A stretch of DNA of 64,000 nucleotides. Source: an uncultured Clostridia bacterium. GTDB taxonomy: Bacteria > Bacillota > Clostridia > Christensenellales > UBA1242. The DNA is taken from assembly GCA_934757845.1 (NCBI GenBank), contig CAKVLQ010000001.1, positions 124,001 through 188,000 of the forward strand, in the 5' to 3' direction. The notes below the pieces were generated by a model. That model searched no databases. It saw nothing but the letters and a program-made list of their open reading frames with translations, and was not told the DNA's origin. Shown piece by piece: positions 1 through 6,408 of the stretch (position 1 is the stretch's first letter; each line of letters starts with the position of its first letter). A program made the translations under genes and the position numbers.

Positions 1-169
1 GCGTAAGATGCAAAAAAGCAATTCCAAACATTCCAAGCAAAACAAGTGAATGAATTATTACGCATTGCCATTTGTAACTTATGCGAGAAACTAAAAACAT
101 TAAACCTATAACTATTATTAAAGAAGCAATAAGCATTAATATGTGGGCAGTGCCACCAATATTCATCAT
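1..169 (-). CDS. Partial membrane protein, possibly YwaF/TIGR02206-like (N-terminus only)
   Basis: The visible 56 residues begin MMNIGGTAHILMLIAS and contain two hydrophobic segments, roughly residues 8-28 and 38-55, so this is an integral membrane protein that runs off the left edge. The HIL motif followed by two helices is reminiscent of the YwaF/TIGR02206 multi-helix membrane family, but too little is visible for a firm assignment. There is no Shine-Dalgarno. The first of two consecutive ATG codons sits 6 nt after a -10 box, so the transcript may be leaderless. Function is unknown. Confidence 0.5.
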   Translation of the reverse strand, partial: MMNIGGTAHILMLIASLIIVIGLMFLVSRISYKWQCVIIHSLVLLGMFGIAFLHLT

Positions 170-175
170 AAAAAT

Positions 176-205
176 AATATAGCATATTATAGCATAAAAT
201 GTCAA
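176..205 (-). promoter_or_regulatory. Sigma-A promoter of the left-edge membrane protein
   Basis: On the minus strand TTGACA (200-205) and TATATT (176-181) are separated by 18 nt. The ATG at 169 follows 6 nt after the -10 box. Confidence 0.55.
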
Positions 206-287
206 TTTATGTTTTTATATGTTTTAATATAATAATTTATTATTTAATATATTTTTTTTATAATCTTATTAAAAATTAAAATGAAAT

Positions 288-314
288 AAAAAAAGACTTG
301 AAAAAAATCAAGCC
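288..314 (-). terminator. Intrinsic terminator of tRNA-His
   Basis: Minus strand: 7-bp stem (308-314 with 295-301, one G-U pair), a loop of T residues, then a run of seven T. It lies just beyond the tRNA-His 3' end. Confidence 0.75.
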
Positions 315-319
315 TTTAT

Positions 320-397
320 TGGGGTGAAATATCGGATTCGAACCGATGACCTCTGGTGCCACAAACCAGCGCTCTAACCAACTGAGCTAATCCCACC
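320..397 (-). tRNA. tRNA-His (GTG)
   Basis: Reading the minus strand gives a full cloverleaf. The acceptor stem GTGGGAT/ATTTCAC is preceded by the histidine-specific G-1, which pairs with C73. The anticodon loop is TTGTGGC with anticodon GTG. A T-arm with TTCGAAT follows, and CCA is encoded at 320-322. A TTGACA-17-TAAAAT promoter lies immediately upstream. Confidence 0.97.
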
Positions 398-408
398 AAG
401 ATTAAACT

Positions 409-437
409 ATTTTACACAAAACTTTTTTTTTTGTCAA
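409..437 (-). promoter_or_regulatory. Promoter of tRNA-His
   Basis: Minus strand TTGACA (432-437), 17-nt spacer, TAAAAT (409-414), ending 12 nt upstream of the tRNA 5' end. Confidence 0.8.
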
Positions 438-533
438 GGCTTTTAAATAAATTGTTAAATTAATAGAAAATTAAGTTAAAAAACAGCCCAAAAAAATTAA
501 AATAAAAAAAATTAAAAAATTTGTAAAAAATTA

Positions 534-562
534 TTGACATTTTTTTTGAATTGTTTTATACT
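534..562 (+). promoter_or_regulatory. Promoter of the tRNA-Val/Leu/Lys operon
   Basis: Consensus TTGACA (534-539), 17-nt spacer and TATACT (557-562), 28 nt before tRNA-Val. Confidence 0.85.
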
Positions 563-590
563 ATCAAAGTCGTTGAAAAACAAAAAGCGT

Positions 591-666
591 GGAAGCTTAG
601 CTCAGTTGGTAGAGCATCTGCCTTACAAGCAGGCGGTCATAGGTTCGAGTCCTATAGTTTCCACCA
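591..666 (+). tRNA. tRNA-Val (TAC)
   Basis: Complete cloverleaf: acceptor GGAAGCT/AGTTTCC, anticodon stem TCTGC/GCAGG around loop CTTACAA (anticodon TAC), T-loop TTCGAGT, discriminator A and encoded CCA at 664-666. First gene of a three-tRNA unit. Confidence 0.97.
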
Positions 667-677
667 CTATTTTTTAA

Positions 678-760
678 GCGGGCATGGCGGAATTGGCAGA
701 CGCGCTAGACTTAGGATCTAGTTCGAGAGAGTGGGGGTTCAAGTCCCTTTGCCCGCACCA
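678..760 (+). tRNA. tRNA-Leu (TAG)
   Basis: Class II tRNA with a long variable arm. The acceptor GCGGGCA/TGCCCGC is perfect, the anticodon loop CTTAGGA contains TAG, and CCA is encoded at 758-760. It lies 11 nt after tRNA-Val. Confidence 0.97.
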
Positions 761-781
761 AAAAAATAAAACAAAAGATAA

Positions 782-965
782 CTTAATCGGAAATATGACT
801 CATTAGCTCAGTTGGAACAGAACAAAAGCGCATCCAGTGGATGAAACAGCTTTTGTGGCAGTTCTTGGCTTTAACAAGCACTAAACCTTTATGGTTGCGG
901 TGCGAAGATTAAAACAAGAGGAAGAGCTCGCTCTAACAACTGGGAAAATGAAAATCTTAATCGTT
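782..965 (+). repeat. Partial tRNA-Lys duplication with 150-bp inserted sequence
   Basis: A 34-bp perfect direct repeat occurs at 782-815 and 966-999. It covers the tRNA-Lys leader plus the first 19 nt of the gene (acceptor 5' strand and part of the D-arm). The 150 bp between the copies (816-965) is less AT-rich than its surroundings. It contains a hairpin (ACAAAAGC with GCTTTTGT, enclosing CATC/GATG) and, near 920-945, a degenerate antisense copy of a tRNA D-arm. The first copy lacks everything past the D-loop and cannot be a functional tRNA. Confidence 0.8.
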
Positions 966-980
966 CTTAATCGGAAATAT

Positions 981-1056
981 GACTCATTAGCTCAGTTGGT
1001 AGAGCACCTGACTTTTAATCCGGTTGTCCCGAGTTCGAGTCTCGGATGAGTCACCA
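981..1056 (+). tRNA. tRNA-Lys (TTT)
   Basis: Acceptor GACTCAT/ATGAGTC is perfect, the anticodon loop CTTTTAA carries TTT, the T-stem CCGAG/CTCGG is perfect, and CCA is encoded at 1054-1056. The anticodon stem CCTGA/TCCGG has a T-C mismatch at 29:41. The 5' portion is duplicated upstream at 797-815. Confidence 0.95.
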
Positions 1057-1067
1057 ATCAAAAATAG

Positions 1068-1093
1068 AAAGTCTTTAATAAGACTTTTTTTTA
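1068..1093 (+). terminator. Intrinsic terminator of the tRNA operon
   Basis: AAAGTC/GACTTT stem with an 8-nt loop followed by a T-run, 11 nt after tRNA-Lys. Confidence 0.8.
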
Positions 1094-1250
1094 ATTAAAT
1101 TAATTTTAATCTTGATGCTTGAGATATTACTTTGAATGAAATTTCTAATGTAAATGATATTTTTGTTTTCCAAAAATTGAGATTAAACAAGTTTATTAAA
1201 TAATTTTTTTTAAAATTAAATTATTTTTTGTTTTTGTAATATATATTTAT

Positions 1251-1718
1251 ATGTATAACCGAACAAAAGCGATTGAATATGCAAAAAAATATGCGTTTGA
1301 ATATAACAAAAAATTTTATGATTTTAGTTTAATTGGTGGCGATTGCACTAATTTTGTTTCACAATGTTTAAATGCTGGTGGGATTTTGATGGATTTTTCT
1401 TTTGATGGGTGGTTTTATACAGATGCACAAAATCGAAGCCCAGCATGGACATCGGTTGAAGATTTTTGGAAATATGGGCTTAAAAATAAAAATTTGAAAC
1501 TAAAAAAAGTGAACATTGAGCAAGTTGAAGTTGGCGATATTGTTCAATTTTTTGATATTAATCAAAACCGATATTATCATTGCGTGATTATAACAAAAAT
1601 AATAAAACCAATATCAAAACAAAATATTTTTGTTGCAAGCCATGATAATAATGCTTTCAATAAAAGTTTGGCTCTTTATAATGTAAGCAATTTTAGGTTT
1701 GGGAAAATCATGAATTAA
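1251..1718 (+). CDS. Putative amidase domain protein (Amidase_6 / CHAP-like)
   Basis: This 155-residue protein looks like the stand-alone Amidase_6 (PF12671) fold related to NlpC/P60-CHAP cysteine peptidases. Visible features are the catalytic-cysteine motif GGDCTNFVSQC (residues 29-39), a conserved Trp region (DGWFYTDAQNRSPAW, 52-66), the VGDIVQFF strand and a candidate catalytic His in YYHCVIIT (about 108-115), then ASHDNN near 129. There is no signal peptide or membrane segment, so it is either cytoplasmic or exported by another route. Such domains usually hydrolyse amide bonds in peptidoglycan or peptides; the substrate is unknown. No clear Shine-Dalgarno precedes the ATG. It is a single gene between the tRNA operon terminator and its own terminator. 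Confidence 0.75.
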   Translation: MYNRTKAIEYAKKYAFEYNKKFYDFSLIGGDCTNFVSQCLNAGGILMDFSFDGWFYTDAQNRSPAWTSVEDFWKYGLKNKNLKLKKVNIEQVEVGDIVQFFDINQNRYYHCVIITKIIKPISKQNIFVASHDNNAFNKSLALYNVSNFRFGKIMN

Positions 1719-1790
1719 AGAAAAATTTAATAAAAACACAATAAAAAAAAGAGCATATTAGTCAATACTGTTTGAAACTAGCAAAATATA

Positions 1791-1827
1791 AACACTTTAA
1801 TTTATAAAAGATTAAGGTGTTTTTTTC
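1791..1827 (+). terminator. Intrinsic terminator after the amidase gene
   Basis: 10-bp stem (1792-1801 with 1811-1820, one G-U pair) followed by six or more T. Confidence 0.85.
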
Positions 1828-1846
1828 ACTCTCTTAACTGAAAACG

Positions 1847-1927
1847 AAACAAATACTTCTGGCGTTGTCAAGGATTGTCGCCAATAGCGACATGCACTTT
1901 AACCTTGACAACAAAGAATATTTGTTT
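1847..1927. repeat. Nested palindromic element 1
   Basis: Three coaxial arms are nested: AAACAAATA/TATTTGTTT (1847-1855, 1919-1927), GTTGTCAAGG/CCTTGACAAC (1864-1873, 1903-1912) and an inner TGTCGC/GCGACA hairpin. About 10 unpaired nt lie on the 3' side of the inner hairpin. There is no T-run, so it is not a simple terminator. Confidence 0.7.
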
Positions 1928-1958
1928 ACCATAATAAAAAAGAGAAGAAAAATAATAG

Positions 1959-2001
1959 AAAAAGCGAAAGTGTGTTATGTTTACCAACACTTTCGCTTTT
2001 T
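1959..2001. terminator. Perfect 15-bp hairpin, bidirectional terminator-like
   Basis: AAAAAGCGAAAGTGT (1959-1973) pairs perfectly with 1987-2001; the A-run and T-run at the ends suit termination in either direction. It lies in the gene-free stretch 1719-2118. Confidence 0.75.
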
Positions 2002-2026
2002 GTCTGGTTTAATTTAGTTTATTAGT

Positions 2027-2084
2027 GTGTGCTTGTCTTCGGTGGAGCTTTAGCGTTCACCGACTTGTATCAAGACAAGCACAC
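2027..2084. repeat. Nested palindromic element 2
   Basis: The outer 13-bp perfect stem GTGTGCTTGTCTT / AAGACAAGCACAC (2027-2039, 2072-2084) encloses an inner CGGTGGA/TTCACCG hairpin, with 9 unpaired nt on its 3' side. This is the same architecture as element 1, but the sequence differs. Confidence 0.7.
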
Positions 2085-2118
2085 GTTTAAATGCCAAAAT
2101 GAAATATTTTTTAAATTG

Positions 2119-2147
2119 TTGACTTTTTGCGAAATTTTGCATATAAT
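2119..2147 (+). promoter_or_regulatory. Promoter of the trpS leader
   Basis: TTGACT (2119-2124), 17-nt spacer, TATAAT (2142-2147); predicted start near 2154, just before the leader-peptide Shine-Dalgarno. Confidence 0.85.
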
Positions 2148-2175
2148 TATTACATCTTAAACAAAGGAGAAAAAT

Positions 2176-2208
2176 ATGTTAAATTCATTTATTTGGTGGC
2201 GTAAATAA
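2176..2208 (+). CDS. trpS leader peptide MLNSFIWWRK
   Basis: A ten-residue open frame reads MLNSFIWWRK and stops at TAA 2206-2208. It has a strong Shine-Dalgarno (AAGGAG, 2164-2169) 6 nt before the ATG and two adjacent TGG codons at 2194-2199. Upstream are a sigma-A promoter; downstream are mutually exclusive hairpins and an intrinsic terminator before trpS. This is the classic layout of ribosome-mediated transcription attenuation, in which stalling at Trp codons reports low charged tRNA-Trp. The coding assignment is seen directly; the regulatory role is inferred from layout. Confidence 0.85.
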   Translation: MLNSFIWWRK

Positions 2209-2212
2209 ATTA

Positions 2213-2350
2213 GCGTTCGCAAAAACACTATGTTTTGTGAATGCTTTTTCGTATGTCACAAAACATATAAATGGATTAAATATTCAATATATAAAATCTA
2301 CTATAACCCGTTGGTATGTTTTGATTGTCAAAATAATCAACGGGTTTTTT
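2213..2350 (+). promoter_or_regulatory. trpS attenuator: competing hairpins and terminator
   Basis: Region 1 (2213-2224) can pair with region 2 (2233-2244). Region 2 overlaps a segment (2230-2239) that pairs perfectly over 10 bp with region 3 (2257-2266). Region 3 can also pair with ATGTTTTG at 2316-2323, inside the loop of the intrinsic terminator (AACCCGTTG 2305-2313 with CAACGGGTT 2338-2346, then T). A ribosome stalled on the Trp codons would leave region 1 free, whereas one at the leader stop would cover it. This gives a plausible on/off switch, but the exact antiterminator was not computed. Confidence 0.7.
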
Positions 2351-2376
2351 ATTTTAAATTATGGAGATTTTATATT

Positions 2377-3366
2377 ATGAAAAAAACAATGTTAACAGGA
2401 GTTAGACCTAGCGGTAATCTAACATTAGGAAATTATTTGGGGGCAATTAAAAATTTTGTAGATAGACAAGAACAATACAATAGTTACATTTTTCTTGCAG
2501 ATTTACACGCAATAACAAGCTATATAGAACCATGTAAATTGAAAAGTGCGGTTATGGATGCTGTAGCAATGTATTTGGCTTGTGGAGTTAATCCGGACAT
2601 TACAACTATATTTAAACAAAGTGATGTATTGGAGCATGGGACACTCGGATTTATAATGACATTCCAAACAAAAATGGGTGAATTATCACGTATGACGCAA
2701 TTTAAGTATAAATCTCAGCAAAAATCAAAAGAAGGAGTTGATACAGGTTTATTTATTTATCCAACACTTATGGTCGCAGATATTTTGCTTTATAATACTG
2801 CGATAGTCCCCGTTGGCAAAGACCAACAGCAACACGTTGAACTTACTCGCGATTTGGCTGAAAGATTTAACAAAAGATATGGTAAAACCTTTGAAATGCC
2901 AGATGTATATGTAGCACCTGTTGGAAATAAAATATTAAATTTACAAAACCCATTAGAAAAAATGAATAAGTCTGACAGCGGTGAAAATAAGGGAACGATT
3001 TTTCTTATGGACGATATTGAAGTTGCAAAAAAGAAAATAATGTCAGCTAAAACAGACAACTTAAATAAAGTTCACTTTGATGAAGATAATCAACCGGGCA
3101 TTTCAAATCTTATGAGTATAATGAGCAAGATTACAAACGAAAGTTTTGAAAGTATTGAAAAAAGATATAACGGCAAAGGATATGGAGAATTCAAAAAAGA
3201 AGTTGCTAATATTGTTGCTGAATTATTGACAGATATACAAACGAAATATAAACATTATAACAATGAAGAATGTTTGAAAAAAATATTAACAAATGGGGCA
3301 AAACATGCTCAAATTGTTGCAAAAGAAACCTTGAAACGTGCAACTATATCGCTAGGATTAAATTAA
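2377..3366 (+). CDS. trpS: Tryptophanyl-tRNA synthetase
   Basis: This cytoplasmic class I enzyme charges tRNA-Trp using tryptophan and ATP. The 329-residue length is normal for bacterial TrpRS. The HIGH-equivalent TLGNYLG lies near residues 16-22, after GVRPSGN. The conserved LADLHA and VPVGKDQQQHVELTRD segments follow, and the KMSKS equivalent is KMNKSD near 195-200. The ATG at 2377 is chosen because GGAG sits 10 nt upstream and typical TrpRS starts at this point. The frame stays open upstream, but that stretch is the attenuator. It is a single gene controlled by the Trp-codon leader, ending at a strong terminator. Confidence 0.96.
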   Translation: MKKTMLTGVRPSGNLTLGNYLGAIKNFVDRQEQYNSYIFLADLHAITSYIEPCKLKSAVMDAVAMYLACGVNPDITTIFKQSDVLEHGTLGFIMTFQTKMGELSRMTQFKYKSQQKSKEGVDTGLFIYPTLMVADILLYNTAIVPVGKDQQQHVELTRDLAERFNKRYGKTFEMPDVYVAPVGNKILNLQNPLEKMNKSDSGENKGTIFLMDDIEVAKKKIMSAKTDNLNKVHFDEDNQPGISNLMSIMSKITNESFESIEKRYNGKGYGEFKKEVANIVAELLTDIQTKYKHYNNEECLKKILTNGAKHAQIVAKETLKRATISLGLN

Positions 3367-3368
3367 AT

Positions 3369-3404
3369 AAAAAGACATAAGAATTAATCTTCTTATGTCT
3401 TTTT
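3369..3404. terminator. Bidirectional intrinsic terminator between trpS and lysS
   Basis: Perfect 15-bp stem (3369-3383 with 3390-3404) with A and T runs at the two ends; it serves trpS and probably the convergent lysS. Confidence 0.85.
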
Positions 3405-3493
3405 CGCTAGTTTCAATTATCTTAGCCCTTAGGTTTGCTCTTTTTTATTAGTGAAATAAAATTTTCATTTTTTTAATATAATTAATTTATAAA

Positions 3494-5059
3494 TTAAACA
3501 TTCAAGAGTTTCAAATAATCTTCTTTGTTTGCTGCGCTAAAGAACAAATAAAGTCTTGGTCCGTCATCTCTACCAAACAATAGGTTATAGAATATTTTAA
3601 AATAAGATTGTTGAAGAGCCATGTTTTCTTTTTTAGACAATTCTGGATTGTTGATTATGTCATAAAGATATTGTTGAACTTCTTTTTCTTTAACTTCATT
3701 TTGAGTTAAATAGTTATAAAGTTTTTTAACAACTTCTTTTTGCGTTTCTGTTAATGAACTTGCAAAATCAGCATTAAAACTATCCAAAAGTTTATACATT
3801 TTTTGTGGCATATAAGTTTTAATCCAATATTCCGCACGGGTTAGCCTATCAAAACTATCTTCTTCAAACTCTACACCTGCTTTATTAAGACAATATTTAA
3901 CTTTGTCAAGTTTAAAATCAACAATAGGGGCGATTGAAGCAATCGTTCCAAATGGGGTTTTTACTTTGTTTTCATTTTTAATCAAAACAAGGTCAAACAG
4001 GTCTTTAACAAATTCATCACAAGTTCCGTCAAGATATTGAGCAAGGTTTTTATCAAATTCAGAATAGTGTCTAATAATTGTTTCGTCAAAATAAAAATTA
4101 TAAGCATCTTTTGGTTCATATTTGCAAAACAACCATCTCAAAATTTCTGGTTCATAAAGTTTTAGGGCATTATTTGGTGTTATATTAATTCCGCTTGAAC
4201 TATGCATAGAACTTACGCCTTGAAAGCCAAGCCAACCATATCCTTGAAAAACTGGGGCAGGATAAGACCAAATTTGTGGGCTTAAAACTGTGTCAACATC
4301 ATAACTTCCACCGCTTGCTGCGTGGTCAATTCCACCTGCTTCAAAGTCAACATTTTCCATTTTCCAACGCATTGGCCAGTCAACTTTCCAAATAAGTTTT
4401 ATTCTGTAATATTCCAAAACATTAACAGTTTCTTCTTTTCCGCATTCACGGCAATAATAAGTAAGTTCATGAGTTTGTGGGTTATAATTTGTAACTTTTG
4501 TTGCGTCTTTAAAACAACCACTGCAATAAACACTAACAGGATAATAATTTTCACGGTCTTGATTGTTGGCTTCTTGTGTTTTAAAACTCATCAAAATGTC
4601 ATAAATATCTTTTCGTTTTTCAAGAGCATAAGCAACATTTTTTGCGTATCTTCCGCTTAAATATTCTTTGGTTTGATATCTAACTTCATAATCAATTCCC
4701 AAAACTTTAAGTGCTTGTTCAAATTCTTTTTCAAAATAACTTGCATAAGTTTCATTTTCGTCAAAAGGGCAAGGAATTTGAGAATAAGGCATTCCAATAT
4801 ATTTTTCAAATCCACTAACAAAATTGCTAACATTAACAGGAACTTTTCTTAACCTATCAAAATCGTCCCACGAAAACAAAAGTTTTGCTTTCTTGCCAAG
4901 TTTTTTAAGAGCTTTGCACACAAAATAAGGTATTGCAATATCCCTAAAATTGCCAACATGCACACTTCCTGATGGACTTATACCTGCTGCACAAACATAT
5001 TCTTCTTTATTTGGATTTCTTTCAATCACTTTTAATGCTATTTTTTCACTCCAATGCAT
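3494..5059 (-). CDS. lysS: Class I (archaeal-type) lysyl-tRNA synthetase
   Basis: The 521-residue protein matches class I LysRS, the archaeal form also found in scattered bacteria, rather than the usual class II enzyme. It shows the N-terminal AAGISPSGSVHVGNFRD segment with the HIGH-like HVGN (residues 25-41), SWDDFDRLRKVP, a zinc-finger-like pair CSGC...CREC (about 179-204), and GGIDHAASGGSYD of the active site. The KMSKS region reads SSMHSSSGIN, so the expected first lysine and the later K/T position are both replaced by serine. Shine-Dalgarno AGGAG precedes ATG 5059. It is monocistronic and divergent from the RhuM gene. Class I and II enzymes charge the same tRNA-Lys. Confidence 0.94.
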   Translation of the reverse strand: MHWSEKIALKVIERNPNKEEYVCAAGISPSGSVHVGNFRDIAIPYFVCKALKKLGKKAKLLFSWDDFDRLRKVPVNVSNFVSGFEKYIGMPYSQIPCPFDENETYASYFEKEFEQALKVLGIDYEVRYQTKEYLSGRYAKNVAYALEKRKDIYDILMSFKTQEANNQDRENYYPVSVYCSGCFKDATKVTNYNPQTHELTYYCRECGKEETVNVLEYYRIKLIWKVDWPMRWKMENVDFEAGGIDHAASGGSYDVDTVLSPQIWSYPAPVFQGYGWLGFQGVSSMHSSSGINITPNNALKLYEPEILRWLFCKYEPKDAYNFYFDETIIRHYSEFDKNLAQYLDGTCDEFVKDLFDLVLIKNENKVKTPFGTIASIAPIVDFKLDKVKYCLNKAGVEFEEDSFDRLTRAEYWIKTYMPQKMYKLLDSFNADFASSLTETQKEVVKKLYNYLTQNEVKEKEVQQYLYDIINNPELSKKENMALQQSYFKIFYNLLFGRDDGPRLYLFFSAANKEDYLKLLNV

Positions 5060-5083
5060 AATTTTCTCCTTAAAATAATCACA

Positions 5084-5112
5084 ATTATAGCATAAAAATC
5101 ATTAATTTCCAA
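5084..5112 (-). promoter_or_regulatory. Promoter of lysS
   Basis: Minus-strand TTGGAA (5107-5112), 17-nt spacer, TATAAT (5084-5089). Confidence 0.7.
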
Positions 5113-5203
5113 AAGAAAATTACTTATTGTTAGAATTTTAACTTATTTCTTGTTTCTTTAAAATGAAATATTGTTTAAATTAAATGCAAATTTTATAAGC
5201 TTA

Positions 5204-5212
5204 TGATATAAT
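5204..5212 (+). promoter_or_regulatory. Extended -10 promoter of the RhuM-family gene
   Basis: TGATATAAT (TG at 5204-5205, TATAAT 5207-5212) without a good -35, 21 nt before the ATG. Confidence 0.6.
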
Positions 5213-5232
5213 CAAACCATAGGAGATAACTT

Positions 5233-6246
5233 ATGGCAAATGAAATTATAGAAAGCAAAAATTCTTTTATTATGTATACAACCGTTGATGGAAAAACAAA
5301 AATTGATGTCAAATTAGAAAATGATACCGTATGGCTAACTCAAGCACAAATGGCAGAGTTGTTTGATAAAGCAAAATCAACTATAAATGAGCATATTAAT
5401 AATATTTATGAAGAAGGGGAGCTGATTGAAGGCGATACTATGAGAAAATTCGGAAATCCCGAATTTTCTACCAAACCAACAAATTATTATAACCTTGATG
5501 TTATCATTTCTGTTGGTTACAGAGTTAAATCTCTTCGAGGCACACAATTTAGAATTTGGGCAAATAAAGTGCTTAAAGAATATTTGCTCAAAGGTTTTGC
5601 AATGAATGACGACTTGCTAAAACAAACTGGCGGTGGCAATTATTTCAAAGAATTATTAGATAGAATTAGAGATATTCGTTCTTCCGAAAAAGTTATGTAT
5701 AGGCAAGTTTTGGATTTGTTTGCAACAAGCATAGATTATGATGGAAAAAGCGAAACAGCACAAAAATTTTTTAAGGCTATGCAAAACAAATTTCATTATG
5801 CTACTCATGGAAATACTGCTAGCGAGCTAATTGAAATAAGAGCTAATGCTGAACTTCCTTTTATGGGACTAACAAATTTTAAAGGAACAAGACCCACAAA
5901 AGATGAAGTATTGGTTGCCAAAAATTATTTGAGCGAAAAAGAACTGGCTGTGCTTAATCGTTTGGTTTCTGCATATTTTGACATTGCTGAAATTCAAGCT
6001 ATTGAAGAAAAACCAATGTATATGAAAGATTGGATGAAACAACTTGATGATTTTATTTCAATAAATCATAGAACCTTATTAAATGATGCTGGAAAAGTTA
6101 GCCAAATTGAAGCTAAAGCAAAGGCTTTGCGAGAATATGAAAAGTATAGGGAAAAAGGATTTGAAGAATTAACACAAGTTGAGAAAGATTTTTTACTTTC
6201 TATTAAACAAACCGAAAAATTATTAACTAACAAAACAAAGAAATAA
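5233..6246 (+). CDS. rhuM: RhuM family protein
   Basis: The 337-residue protein matches the RhuM/virulence-protein family (PF13310), first named from a Salmonella pathogenicity island. The N-terminus has the typical block TVWLTQAQMAELFDKAKSTI (about residues 33-52), a winged-helix-like DNA-binding pattern, then INEHINNIYEEGEL and the YNLDVIISVGYRVKSLRGTQFRIWA signature region (about 86-110). The C-terminal half is helical. The biochemical function of the family is not established. Such genes are often found in mobile islands or next to restriction systems, but here the gene stands alone between lysS and secA. Start ATG 5233 has AGGAG 8 nt upstream. Confidence 0.9.
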   Translation: MANEIIESKNSFIMYTTVDGKTKIDVKLENDTVWLTQAQMAELFDKAKSTINEHINNIYEEGELIEGDTMRKFGNPEFSTKPTNYYNLDVIISVGYRVKSLRGTQFRIWANKVLKEYLLKGFAMNDDLLKQTGGGNYFKELLDRIRDIRSSEKVMYRQVLDLFATSIDYDGKSETAQKFFKAMQNKFHYATHGNTASELIEIRANAELPFMGLTNFKGTRPTKDEVLVAKNYLSEKELAVLNRLVSAYFDIAEIQAIEEKPMYMKDWMKQLDDFISINHRTLLNDAGKVSQIEAKAKALREYEKYREKGFEELTQVEKDFLLSIKQTEKLLTNKTKK

Positions 6247-6327
6247 ATTTTCAAAATTGTACTTGCAAAAGCCATTTTTGTCTTAACGATAAATGGGCAA
6301 ATTTATTATGAATTTTGTAAATATTTT

Positions 6328-6355
6328 GCACTAAATTTTTTTAGTGCTTTTTTTT
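6328..6355 (+). terminator. Intrinsic terminator upstream of secA
   Basis: GCACTAAA/TTTAGTGC stem with a 4-nt loop and eight T, ending the RhuM unit before the secA promoter region. Confidence 0.85.
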
Positions 6356-6408
6356 GCTTTACTTTTTTGTTTTATTTTAGTATATTTTTATCTAGGAGAT
6401 TATTATAA

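Noticed and set aside
820..1056. Possible protein frame running from 850 into tRNA-Lys (ending in YDSLAQLVEH-like residues)
   Set aside because: The C-terminal part is simply a translation of tRNA-Lys, a known source of false ORFs.
2230..2376. In-frame upstream extension of trpS (49 codons)
   Set aside because: The stretch is the attenuator with its terminator; the ATG at 2377 has a Shine-Dalgarno and gives the normal TrpRS N-terminus.
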